The translations under genes were made by a program, and so were the position numbers. From Sphingomonas sp. H160509 (GTDB lineage: Bacteria > Pseudomonadota > Alphaproteobacteria > Sphingomonadales > Sphingomonadaceae): DNA of 64,000 nucleotides. A model generated the notes under the pieces. That model had not been told where the DNA came from. It saw only the letters and a program-made list of their open reading frames with translations, and ran no database searches. The stretch covers positions 1,263,001-1,327,000 of the forward strand of contig NZ_JAMXSR020000002.1 in NCBI RefSeq assembly GCF_024124765.2. Direction: 5' to 3'. Positions 34,513 through 44,546 of the stretch are shown one piece after another (the stretch's first letter is position 1; each line of letters starts with the position of its first letter).

Positions 34513-37500
34513 ATGCGCTTCTCGCGCTTCTTCATCACCCGGCCGATCTTCGCGGGCGTGATCGCGGTGATCATCACGATCGTCGGCGCGATCGCCTACA
34601 TGACGCTGCCGGTGTCGCAATATCCCGACATCGTCCCCCCCACCGTCACCGTCAGCGCGACCTATCCCGGCGCCTCTGCCGAGACGGTCGCCGAGACCGT
34701 CGCCGCGCTGATCGAGCAGGAGATCAACGGCGTCGACAACATGCTGTACCAGTCGTCGCAATCGACCGGCGACGGCAAGGTGACGATCACCGTCACCTTC
34801 AAGATCGGTACCAACCTCGACGCCGCGCAGGTGCTCGTCCAGAACCGCGTCGCGGTCGCTGTCCCGCGCCTGCCCGAAGACGTCCAGCGTCTCGGCGTGG
34901 TGACGCGCAAGACGTCGCCCGACTTCCTGATGGTGGTGAACCTCGTCTCGCCCGACAACTCGCTCGATCGCGGCTACATCTCCAACTACGCGCTGACGCA
35001 GGTCCGCGATCGCCTCAGCCGTATCGACGGCGTCGGCGACGTGCAGCTGTTCGGCGCGCGCGATTATTCAATGCGCGTGTGGATCGATCCCGGCCGCGCC
35101 GCCGCGCTCGACCTCACCGCCGGCGAGATCGTCGCGGCCTTGCGCGCGCAGAACGTCCAGGTCGCCGCCGGCACGCTCGGCCAGCCGCCCTATGACAAGG
35201 GCAACAGTGCGTTCCAGCTCAATGTCGAGACGCAGGGCCGCCTGACCGATCCCAAGCAGTTCGCCGACGTCGTCATCCGCACCGACGCGCAAGGCCGCCA
35301 GGTCCGCGTCTCGGACGTCGCGCGCGTCGAACTCGGCGCGCAGGATTACGGCGCCAACACCTATCTCAGCGGCAAGCCGACGGTCATCGCCGCGGTCTTC
35401 CAGCGTCCCGGCTCGAACGCGCTCGGCGCGGCACAAGCCGTCACCGCCGAGATGGAAAGCATGTCGAAGCGCTTCCCCAAGGGCCTCGAATACAAGGTCA
35501 TCTACAACCCGACCGAGTTCATCGCCCAGTCGATCGACGCGGTGAAGCATACGCTCTTCGAGGCGATGGTCCTCGTGGTACTCGTCATCCTCGTCTTCCT
35601 GCAGAAGTGGCGCGCGGCGATCATCCCGATCGTGGCGATCCCGGTCTCGCTGATCGGCACCTTCGCGGTGCTCGCCGCCGCCGGGTACAGCCTCAACAAC
35701 CTCTCGCTGTTCGGCCTCGTCCTCGCGATCGGCATCGTCGTCGATGATGCGATCGTCGTGGTCGAGAATGTCGAGCGCAACCTCGAACACGGGCTGTCCC
35801 CCTTGGAAGCGGCGCGCACGTCGATGGACGAAGTGTCGGGCGCGCTGGTCGCGATCGTGCTCGTGCTGTGCGCGGTGTTCATCCCGACCGTGTTCCTCAC
35901 CGGGCTGTCGGGCGCGTTCTACCGCCAGTTCGCGGTGACGATCTCGACTGCGACGATCATCTCGCTGCTCATCTCGCTGACGCTATCGCCGGCACTTGCC
36001 GCAATGCTGCTCAAGCCGACCGCCCCCGCCGATTCCGGCAACCGCCTGACCCGTACGGTCCGCCGCGCCGGCGATGCCTTCAACCGCGGGTTCGAGCGGA
36101 TGAGCGACAGCTATGCCCGCCTCACCGCGCGCCTGGTCACCGCGCCGCGCCGGATGATGATCGCCTATGCCGCGTTGATCGCGGTCACGGTCGGCGTGTT
36201 CACGATCACCCCGTCGGGCTTCGTCCCCGCGCAGGACCAGGGCTACTTCCTGACCGTCATCCAGCTTCCGCCCGGCTCGTCGGTCGAGCGCACCGACGCG
36301 GTCATGCAGAAGGTCGCGAAACGCATCCTGCCGCTTGCCGGCGTCAAGGGCGCGGTGATGCTCGCGGGCTTCGACGGCCCCTCGCAGACGCTCGCCCCCA
36401 ACTCGGCCGCCGCGTACATCCCGCTGAAAAGCTTCGAGGAACGCAAGAAGCTCGGCGTCACGCTCGCCAGCATTATGGCGGAATCGCAGAAGGCGACCGG
36501 CGACATCACCGAAGCGCGCCTGCTGATCGTCCCGCCGCCGCTGATCCAGGGCATCGGTTCCGCCGGCGGCTATCGCCTGATGGTGCAGGACCAGGGCGGC
36601 CACGGTTACGCCGACCTCGGCAAGACGAGTTACGCACTGATCGGCCAGGCGAACCAGACCAAGGGTCTCGCCCAGATCTACACGTTCTTCGACACCGCCA
36701 CGCCGCGCATCTTCGCCGACGTCGACCGCGCCAAGGCCAACCTTCTCGGCGTTCCACCTGAGCGCGTGTTCGAGGCGCTGCAGGTCTATCTCGGCTCGGC
36801 ATTCGTCAACGACTTCAACCTGCTGGGCCGGACTTACCGCGTCACCGCGCAGGCCGACGCACCGTTCCGCAACACCACCGCGGACATCGCCAACCTGAAG
36901 ACGCGCTCCAACTCGGGCCAGATGGTCCCGGTCGGCTCGGTCTCGACGTTCAAGGACAAGACCGGCCCGTACCGCGTGGTCCGCTACAACCTCTTCCCCG
37001 CGGTCGAGGTCGATGGCGACACCGCCAAGGGCTATTCGTCGGGCCAGTCGCTGGTCGCGATGGAGAAGCTCGCCGATGCGTCGCTGCCCGCCGGCTACGC
37101 GCATGAATGGACCGGAATCGCCTATCAGCAGAAGGCAGCCGGCAGCACCGCCGCACTCGTCTTCGGCATGGCGGTGGTGTTCGTCTTCCTCGTGCTCGCC
37201 GCGCAATATGAGAGCCTGACGTTGCCGCTCGCGATCATCCTGATCGTGCCGATGTTGCCTGCTCGCAGCGATGACCGGCGTGAACCTGCGAGGTATGGAC
37301 AACAACGTCCTCACGCAGATCGGCCTGGTCGTGCTGATTGCGCTCGCCGCGAAGAACGCGATCCTCGTGGTCGAGTTCGCCAAGCAGGCCGAGGAACAGG
37401 ACGGCCTCACCCCCGTCGAGGCGGCGGTACGCGCGGCGAAGGACCGGTTGCGGCCGATCCTGATGACGAGCTTCGCGTTCATTCTCGGCGCTGTACCGCT

Positions 37501-37694
37501 GGTGATCGCGACGGGTGCCGGTGCGGAACTCCGCCAGGCGCTCGGGACCGCGGTGTTCTTCGGGATGATCGGCGTGACCGGGTTCGGCCTGCTCTTCACC
37601 CCCCACCTTCTATGTCGTCGCACGGGCGCTGGCGCTGCGGTTCGAACGCCGCCGTCCCGCCGCACCCGCCGCGACCCTTCAGCCAGCCGAATAG
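34513..37694 (+). CDS. RND multidrug efflux transporter, HAE1/AcrB type (two frameshifts)
   Basis: About 1060 aa. Proton-driven inner-membrane pump. It starts MRFSRFFITRPIFAGVIAVI, with LPVSQYPDIVPPTVTVSATY, ALGAAQAVTAEME, the TM4 acidic motif AIGIVVDDAIVVVENVERN, FIPTVFLTGLSGAFYRQF and, after the first shift, LTQIGLVVLIALAAKNAILV and RLRPILMTSFAFILGAVPL. One T is extra at 37254-37255 (should read VPMCLLAAMTGVNLRGMDNN) and one C is extra in 37599-37604 (LLFTPTFYVVARALALRFER). Corrected, it ends ATLQPAE with TAG 37692-37694. Ten bases separate it from the outer-membrane channel gene. Confidence 0.94.
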
Positions 37695-37704
37695 GACCAG
37701 CATC

Positions 37705-39119
37705 ATGAAGTCCGCCCCTCCTCGCGAGCCTCTCGGCGCTGACGCTCGCCGCGTGCGCCGCCGGCCCCGACTATGTCGCGCCGATCACCCCACCCAAGGC
37801 AGCGGCGTCGTTCGTCACCGCCAACGCCGCGACCGTCACGACCGCGCCCGACAACGACTGGTGGCGGATGTACCGCGACCCGGTCCTCGACGGCCTCGTC
37901 GCGGATGCGCTCGCGGCGAACACCGACCTCCGCGTCGCCGTCGCCCGGCTCGACAGCGCGCGCGCGTCCCTGCGCGGCGCGAAGACCGACCGCGAACCCC
38001 AGGTGAACGCGGGCGCGAGCGGTAATTACGCGCGCACTTCGCAGCTACAGAACCTGCCCGGCCTCGACCGCGAGCGTGCTACCTATGACGTAGGCCTGGA
38101 CGTCAGCTACGAGGTCGATCTCGCCGGCCGAGTTCGCCGCAACGTCGAAGCAGCCCGCGGTGACGTCGGCGCCGCGCAGGCCGATGCGGATGCCGTCCGC
38201 GTCTCGATCGTCGCCGCCACCACGCGTGCCTATGTCGACGCAGCCTCGTCCGCCGAACGCCTCGCGGTCGCCCGGCGGATCGTCGACCTGCTCGACAAGT
38301 CGAACACGCTGACCGGCAAGCGCGTCGACGCCGGTCGCGCAGCCCGCCTCGACCAGGTCCGGATCGCCGCCCTGCGCGACCAGCGCGCCGCCAACATCCC
38401 GCAGATCGAAGCCGAGCGCCAGGCGGCATTGTTCCGCCTTGCCACGCTCACCGGCCGCACCCCGCAGGATCTGCCCGCAACCGCCGGCGCGCGCACCACC
38501 ACGCCGCGCCTCGACCAGCCGATCCCGATCGGCGACGGCGCCGCGTTGCTCGCCCGTCGCCCCGATGTCCACGCCGCCGAACGCCGCCTCGCGGCAGCGA
38601 CCGCACGGATCGGCGTCCAGACCTCGCAGCTCTATCCGCAGATCTCGCTCGGCGGTTCGATCGGCTCGACCGCACTCAGCGTCGGCGACATCTTCACAGG
38701 CGGCCCGATCCGTTGGCTGCTCGGGCCCCTGCTGAACTGGTCGCTCAACCAGTCCGCCGCCCGCGCCCGCATTGCCGGTGCCGAGGCGGACTCACGCGGC
38801 GCGCTCGCCAATTTCGACGGCAGCGTCCTCACCGCGCTCGAGGAAACCGAAACCGCGCTGTCGAACTACGCCCGCGAACTCGATCGCCGGACTCAACTCC
38901 AGTCCGCGCACGACAACGCCGCCACCGCCGCCCGCATCACCCGCGCTCGCCAGCGCGAAGGCCAGATCGATTTCCTCGACGTCCTTGATGCCGAACGTAC
39001 GCTAGCCGACACGGACACGGACCTCGCCGCCGCCGACTCGCGGATCGCGGGGGGCGCAAGTCGACCTGTTCCGTGCGCTGGGTGGTGGCTGGCAGGCGCC
39101 AAGTCGCCCCGCCGCATGA
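37705..39119 (+). CDS. RND outer-membrane channel lipoprotein, NodT family (two frameshifts)
   Basis: TolC-like outer-membrane factor of the efflux system. One C too many in 37715-37718 hides the signal peptide. Corrected, it reads MKSALLASLSALTLAACAAG, a lipobox, followed by GPDYVAPITPPKAAASFV and WWRMYRDPVLDGLVADALAA. The body has long helices (ATYDVGLDVSYEVDLAGRVR, ARRPDVHAAERRLAAATARI, LYPQISLGGSIGS). A second extra G in 39049-39054 scrambles the end, which should read IAGAQVDLFRALGGGWQAPS and stop at TGA 39117-39119. About 470 aa, normal. Last gene of the operon. Confidence 0.92.
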
Positions 39120-39210
39120 GGTAGATGCAGCCAGAAACGATACGTTAACAAACATAATGGTGTAAGGAGCGACTAAGATAGATCAAGTTTGACATCTGGC
39201 GGAATGCAGT

Positions 39211-39486
39211 ATGACCGACGACATCGCACAGACGGATACGAACGCCGCAGCGTGGCGTGATCGGGCCACGTATCATGAAGACCGGGCTGCGCAGGAACGG
39301 GTACTTGCCGTTTCCGCGCGCTCGGACGCGGCCTACACCGCGCATCGGGTACTCAGCGAGCGACATCTTCAACTCGCGGCGACCGCCGAACTGGTCGCCG
39401 AAATGCCGGATGCCGAACCACCGCAAAGCTCGTCGCTGGAGCAGACCGGCGACCTGATCCGCCGGAGTTACGGTGATGCCGGATAG
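39211..39486 (+). CDS. Small hydrophilic protein (91 aa), unknown
   Basis: It begins MTDDIAQTDTNAAAWRDRAT and is charged and helical throughout (EDRAAQERVLAVSARSDAAY, AELVAEMPDAEPPQSSSLEQ). There is no signal peptide, membrane segment or recognisable motif. It lies 91 bases after the RND operon in a more AT-rich stretch, which may hold its own promoter (TTGACA at 39189-39194 is -35-like). It converges on the next small gene. Function unknown. Confidence 0.6.
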   Translation: MTDDIAQTDTNAAAWRDRATYHEDRAAQERVLAVSARSDAAYTAHRVLSERHLQLAATAELVAEMPDAEPPQSSSLEQTGDLIRRSYGDAG

Positions 39487-39507
39487 CAGCCTATCCGACC
39501 GGGAATG

Positions 39508-39825
39508 TCAGGCGATGTCGGCCTTGCCCAGGTTGATCTTGTCGTAGAGCGCAAGCAACGCGGTCACTTCCTCGACCACGGTCTCCTGCTCAGCCCGCCA
39601 GCGCGCGGTGGCGTCGTGCGACGGGATACCATCCTGCCCGTCATGCAGCGTGAACCCTTGGTCTATCAGCCAGATCGCGTCGCTCGCCCGCGAACGCTGT
39701 CGTCGCAGGTGATAGACCCATTGCTCGATTATCCCCGAAGGTACCAGTCTATCCAGATCGCCCATGACGCCGCGGTAGGGCAACGCCGACGCCAATACCA
39801 GTCTCTGGAAATTTTGCCGCAACAC
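39508..39825 (-). CDS. Small protein, unknown
   Basis: Up to 105 aa. The body VPSGIIEQWVYHLRRQRSRA, SDAIWLIDQGFTLHDGQDG and TVVEEVTALLALYDKINLGK reads as a compact helical cytoplasmic protein. I do not recognise a family. The start is uncertain. GTG at 39825 has AAGGAG almost touching it, TTG at 39822 is slightly better spaced, and ATG at 39765 (MGDLDRLV, 85 aa) has no visible ribosome binding site. It is divergent from the 52-aa frame at 39899. Confidence 0.55.
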   Translation of the reverse strand: MLRQNFQRLVLASALPYRGVMGDLDRLVPSGIIEQWVYHLRRQRSRASDAIWLIDQGFTLHDGQDGIPSHDATARWRAEQETVVEEVTALLALYDKINLGKADIA

Positions 39826-39898
39826 ACTCCTTCCGGGGGGAGGATTTCGAGATTAACCGTGTTGCGAAATCCGGCCGCAATATCGTGCGGCCAAAAGC

Positions 39899-40057
39899 AT
39901 GGTAATGGATTTTCTCCCACACCCTTCCGTGATCGAACGCAGGATGGACGACCAGTCCGTGCTCGCGATTCAGGCGCCGAACGCGATCATCGCGCGGATG
40001 CACGAAGAACTCGCGTTGCTGTACCGCGAGCAGTTGGTCGCGCTGATCGAGCGCTGA
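39899..40057 (+). CDS. Very small protein (52 aa), unknown
   Basis: A short frame reading MVMDFLPHPSVIERRMDDQS, then VLAIQAPNAIIARMHEELAL and LYREQLVALIER. The codons are typical of the genome (GCG, ATC, CTG, GAG), and the second half is one long amphipathic helix. A second ATG lies two codons in. No family is recognised. It ends 48 bases before the lactonase start, so it may share its transcript. Confidence 0.45.
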   Translation: MVMDFLPHPSVIERRMDDQSVLAIQAPNAIIARMHEELALLYREQLVALIER

Positions 40058-40105
40058 TCTGAATTGGGATGCGATGCAGCACCGACCGCGGTTAGAAGCC
40101 GACGG

Positions 40106-41153
40106 ATGACCTGTTCCGACCCCCACCCCAACACCGCAAAATTCCTCTGGATCGGCACCTATGCCGGCGGAGGCGGTATGGGCATCTATCCGCTTGATCA
40201 AATTGGCACGCTCGCCGCGCCCTACGCGGACGCACGCAACGCATCGTTCGGCACCTATTCGTCGCGGTTCGATCTTCACTATCTGGTCGACGAGCAGGAC
40301 GACGGTGCGCTCGGCGTATACCGTCGCACCGCCTCGGGCTGGGTCCGGCTAGCGCATGTCCCGGTCGGTGGCGCAGCACCGTGCCACGTCGCGCTGGATC
40401 GCACGCAATCCTGCGTCGCGGTCGCGAACTATGCGAGCGGGAGCGTCTCGATGTTTTGGCTGGATCCACGGATTGGCCTGCCGATCGGCCAGCCAACGGT
40501 GCACCCCAATAGCGGCAGCGGGCCAAACCCCGAACGCCAGCAATCGCCGCACGCGCACTGGGTCGGCTTCGGTCTCGACAACCGGTTTTTGTATGCCGCG
40601 GATCTCGGTACCGACGAAGTGATCGCCTTCTCTCTCGACGCGGAACGGGCAACACTTGGAGAGCCGTACACTGCGCTTAAGGCCGTGCCCGGATCAGGAC
40701 CGCGCCACCTGTTTTTCCACGAGCAGCACCCGCGATCGGCGTATCTTATCTGCGAACTCGACAGCACGCTTCTCGCGCTCGACGTTCAGGGTCGCGATTT
40801 GCAACGTCGTGCGTCCGTATCCACCCTCCCCGCAGACTGGCACGGCGCAAACATCGTCGCGCACATCGGTGCCAATGCCGCGGGTGACAGGCTGTACGTC
40901 TCCAACCGCGGCCACGACAGCATCGCGGTCTTCGCGCTGAACGAAGACGGCGATCCCACCCCTCCTCCAGCATATCGCCAGCGGAGGCGCATCGCCGCGC
41001 TTCTTCATGGTGTTGGAAGTGGAAAACCGAATGATCGTCGTCCACGAACGCGATCAGCGCGTGACGATGCTCGATATCCTGCCGGACGGAACGCTCGCCC
41101 CAACCGACTTCGCGGTGCACGTTCCCGGCGCCGCGTTCGCATTCATCGCCTAG
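40106..41153 (+). CDS. Lactonase family protein, 6-phosphogluconolactonase-like beta-propeller (one frameshift)
   Basis: A seven-bladed propeller related to YbhE/Pgl and cycloisomerases; it may hydrolyse 6-phosphogluconolactone or another sugar lactone. Family marks are FLWIGTYAGGGGMGIYPLD, HYLVDEQDDGALGVYRR, PCHVALDRTQSCVAVANYAS, SPHAHWVGFGLDNRFLYAAD, GPRHLFFHEQHPRSAYLICE and DRLYVSNRGHDSIAVF. One C too many in 40959-40962 breaks the frame. Corrected, it continues LLQHIASGGASPRFFMVLEV and ends AAFAFIA with TAG 41151-41153, about 348 aa. It has no signal peptide. No pentose-phosphate gene is adjacent, so the substrate is uncertain. Confidence 0.85.
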
Positions 41154-41425
41154 CTGACGCTGGCGATCAGCAGAGTGAGCTCGGTACGGACCGGGTTGTC
41201 GTCGATGCGGATCGGCTTCACCGCACGGCGCTTGACGGGATAGGACGCGCGCACCGCGTCGCACAGATCCTTGACCGAGACGCGCACGCACGCCCCTTCG
41301 TCGCAGACCAGGCGCGGCGTGCTGATCGATTGGATGCAGGTCGTCGGCGTACCGGCCCAGACTGGCGCGGCGCTAGACAAAAGGCATGCGGCTGCGATCC
41401 GCAAAACGGTGTTCTTGGTCATCAT
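41150..41425 (-). CDS. Small exported Cys-containing protein, unknown
   Basis: A 91-aa protein with a signal peptide (MMTKNTVLRIAAACLLSSAA, cleavage near PVWA-GT) and a mature part with four Cys (TCIQSISTPRLVCDEGACVR, VKDLCDAV), probably disulfide-bonded in the periplasm. I do not recognise the family. Its TAG (41150-41152 on the minus strand) shares the CTAG palindrome with the stop of the convergent lactonase gene. It lies downstream of the EmrB-type gene on the same strand. Confidence 0.65.
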   Translation of the reverse strand: MMTKNTVLRIAAACLLSSAAPVWAGTPTTCIQSISTPRLVCDEGACVRVSVKDLCDAVRASYPVKRRAVKPIRIDDNPVRTELTLLIASVS

Positions 41426-41558
41426 GGTAGCTGGCCCCCCACAGGCAGTTCGTATCTGGTAAAGCGACCGTTAGGGGCCAAGTGGTTGCGATAACGTTTC
41501 AATCGGCGGGCAATCGTACGACGGCCCGCCGGTGGTAAGAAAACGACAACCGGAGCGA

Positions 41559-43106
41559 TCAATCCGCGGCGATCGGTCCTTGGGGAGGGGCTCGCGCGTC
41601 GCGTGAACCAGACGATGATCACCATCGCGAGGCACAGCCAGGCCGAGATACGGAACAGGTCGGTCGACGCGAGCAGATACGCCTGCGCCACCATCTGCCG
41701 CGTGATCGCGCCGGCCGCCTGCACGTCGGTCAGCCCGATCCGGGTCAGCGCACCCTGCGCCATCTGGTAGGGGCGAACCGGTCCCGATCGCTTCCGACAA
41801 CCGGCTCTGGTGCAGTGTCTCGCGACGATCCCAGGCGGTGGTGATGATCGACGCGGCGAAGCTGCCCGAGGTGATGCGCGCGAAGTTCGAGATGCCCGTC
41901 GCCGACGGCAACCGCTCAGCCGGGATACGGTCGAGCGAGATCGTCAGCATCGCGAGGAAGAACGTGCTCATCGCGATCCCCTGCACCATCAGCGGCAGCA
42001 TCAGGTCGTAGAAGCTCGCGCCCGTCGTGTAGCCCGAGCGGAGATAATAGGAGTAGCCGAACGACGCGAATGCCACCGTGGCGAGGATGCGCGCGTCGAT
42101 CTTGCCGCTCAGTCGGGCCACGAACGGCGTCAGGATCACTGCCACCGCGCCCGATGGTGCGGCGACCAGCCCCGCCCAGGTCGCGGTGTAGCCGAGCTGC
42201 GTCTGCAACCAGAGCGGCAGCAGCAGCGTGTTGGCGAAGAACACCGCATAGCCGAGGCAGAACGCGATCGTCCCGATCGTGAAGTTGCGGCTCTTGAACA
42301 GCGACAGGTTCACCGCCGGGTTGGCGTCGGTCAGCTCCCCAGATAATCCAGCCGACAAAGCCGATCGCGGCGACGACCGCGGCGATGACGATGCGGTCGG
42401 CGGCGAACCAGTCGTCGTTCTTGCCGAGATCGAGCACGATCTGCAGCGCGCCGACCCAGATCACCAGCAGGATCAGCCCGACCTGGTCGATCGGCAGCTT
42501 CCGCGTCGGCGTGTCGCGCTTGCCCAGCTTGTTCCAGCACACGAACGCGCAGAACATCCCGAACGGCACGTTGATCAGGAAAATCCAGCTCCAATGATAA
42601 TTGTCGGAGATGTAGCCGCCCAGGATCGGCCCCATGATCGGCGCGACCAGCGTGGTCATCGACCAGATGCCGAGCGCGGTGGAGCGCTTGTGGACGGGGA
42701 AGATCGCGATCAGCAGCGCCTGGCTGCCGGGGATCATCGGTCCGGATACCGCGCCCTGGAGGATGCGGAAGCCGATCAGCGACGGCAGGTCCCAAGCGAT
42801 CCCGCACAGGAACGACGCGATCGTGAACAGGAAGACGGAAACGCAGAACGTCCGCACCACGCCGAACCGCCCCATCAACCACCCGGTCAGTGGCACCGCG
42901 ACGCCGTTGGCGACCGCGAACGCGGTGACGATCCAGGTGGAGTTGTCGCTGGAAACGCCGAGATTGCCGGCGATGGTGGGGAGCGAGACGTTGGCGATCG
43001 TCGTATCGAGCACCTGCATGAAGGTGCCGAGCGCGAGCGCGAATGCGGTGAGCGCGAGCGAGCCGCCGACGAGAGGGGCGGGACCGGGACCGGAGGGGGC
43101 TGCCAT
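41559..43106 (-). CDS. emrB: EmrB/QacA-type (DHA2) MFS drug transporter (three frameshifts)
   Basis: About 514 aa, 14-helix proton antiporter. It begins MAAPSGPGPAPLVGGSLALT, with motif C/D1 parts FMQVLDTTIANVSLPTIAGN, TWIVTAFAVANGVAVPLTGW, IGFRILQGAVSGPMIPGSQA and WRWIF-like HWSWIFLINVPFGMF. Extra bases lie at G/C runs 42337-42340, 41770-41773 and 41582-41585. Joined, it reads IIWELTDANPAVNLSLFKSR, then TGSPYQMAQGALTRIG, and ends WFTRRASPSQGPIAAD with TGA at 41559-41561. It is the last gene of the MarR, outer-membrane factor, EmrA, EmrB set. Two repeats lie between it and emrA. Confidence 0.92.
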
Positions 43107-43144
43107 TATACGGCACTCGCCTGAGAGGGGATGACCACCCCAAA

Positions 43145-43255
43145 ACCACCACCCCGGCGAAGGCCGGGGCCCAGTTGGAGGACGCTGGTGCCGAAAGACA
43201 GCGCGCCGTTACGACCACCTCTCCAACTGGGCCCCGGCCTCCGCCGGGGTGGTGG
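43145..43255. repeat. Inverted repeat, family B (copy 3), between emrA and emrB
   Basis: Arms CCACCACCCCGGCGAAGGCC then GGGGCCCAGTTGGAG, and CTCCAACTGGGCCCCGGCCT then CCGCCGGGGTGGTGG. They are near-perfect complements over about 35 bases, with a 40-base centre. It sits inside the efflux operon. Confidence 0.9.
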
Positions 43256-43284
43256 CCCCTGACATAGCGGACGGCCCGTTCCTT

Positions 43285-43338
43285 GTTTCCCCGCGAAGGC
43301 GGCGACTCAGACTGGACTCCCGCCTTCGCGGGAGAACA
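43285..43338. repeat. Inverted repeat, family A (copy 3), between emrA and emrB
   Basis: TTTCCCCGCGAAGGCGGCGA faces CTCCCGCCTTCGCGGGAGAA, immediately next to the family B copy. Two repeat families in one intra-operon gap is unusual in the window. Confidence 0.88.
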
Positions 43339-43381
43339 AAGAGGAAGGGACCGGACCCTACTAGCGGCCACCGCAAAACCA

Positions 43382-44546
43382 TCACCGGTTAGCCGCGATG
43401 ATCTGGCGGATCTTCGCATCGACCGCGGCATCCCCCTGCCCTGTCGCCAGCCCCCTTATACGCCGCCACCGCAGGCCGCCCGACCATCGTGCCCGACTTG
43501 TCCGCGGTATCGACGATCGCGTTCACCGACAGCCCAACCCGCAGCGGATTGCGCCGCAGCTCACCCTTGTCGAGCGCGATACGCACCGGCACGCGCTGGG
43601 TAATCTTGATCCAGTTCCCGCTCGCGTTCTGCGGCGGCAGCAGCGCGAACGCGTTCCCGCTACCCGCGCCCAGCCCGACGACATGGCCGTGATAGACCAA
43701 ATCATCGCCGTACATGTCCGCCGTGACCGTCGCTGCCTGCCCGATCCGCAGATCGCGCAACTGTGTCTCGCGGAAGTTCGCATCGACCCAGACCCGATCG
43801 AGCGGCACGACGGCCATCAGCGGCATCCCCGCCGAAACCTGCTGCCCAAGCTGCACGGTGCGTTGCGCGACAACGCCGTCGATCGGCGCGACGACGTGCA
43901 TGTGGCTGCGCGTGATCGCCGCGCGTCGATAGGCCGCGATCGCCGCCAACACTGCCGGGTTGTTCGACACCGTGGTGCCGACCACCCCGTTGCGCGACTG
44001 CGCCTGCTGGCTCCGCGCGAGTTGCAGCGTCGCGCTCGCGACCTTCACCTGGTCCGCCGCGTGGCTGAGTTCCTCGCCCGAGATCGCGCCCTCCGCGGCC
44101 GCACCACGACGACGCCCAAGATCGTTCCGCGCCCGTGCCAGTTCAGCCTCCGCCTGCACGACCGCGGCCCCGGTCTCGTTCACCTTCGAGAAGTCCGACC
44201 GCGTCGCGCGCACCGCCCGTGCGAGTTCCGCCTCCGCCGACGCAACGCCGACATCGGCGGTCGCGGCGTCGAGGTCGATCAGCGGCTGGCCCGCCTTCAC
44301 GACTTGCGTATTGTCCGCATGGATCGCGGTCACCTGCCCCGGATCGCGCGCGGTGATCGCCACCACGTCGCCCGCGACATAGGCGTCATCGGTCTCCTGC
44401 TCGGGCGCAGCGAGCAGGAAGTGGAACACCGCCCACACGATCGCGCCGATCACGACGACCACGCCGAGGATCGTCAACGCGCGCTTGCGGGCGCGCGGAT
44501 TGCCGGTCGGAGCCGCGGCAGGCGCCGGCGTTTGCGTATCGGTCAT
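43382..44546 (-). CDS. emrA: EmrA-type HlyD-family efflux adaptor (C-terminal frameshift)
   Basis: About 387 aa. Periplasmic adaptor for the EmrB-type pump. A cytoplasmic Pro/Ala-rich start (MTDTQTPAPAAAPTGNPRAR) is followed by one membrane segment (ILGVVVVIGAIVWAVFHFLL), then ETDDAYVAGDVVAITARDPG, a coiled hairpin, HVVAPIDGVVAQRTVQLGQQ, VWVDANFRETQLRDLRIGQ and LRVGLSVNAIVDT. One base is extra in the C run 43451-43455 (plus strand). Corrected, the tail reads YKGLATGQGDAAVDAKIRQI and ends IAANR at TGA 43382-43384. The start ATG overlaps the stop of the upstream outer-membrane factor (ATGA). Confidence 0.92.

Noticed and set aside
35983..37665. Minus-strand frame of about 560 codons opposite the RND pump
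   Set aside because: Shadow of codon bias; the RND signatures are on the plus strand.
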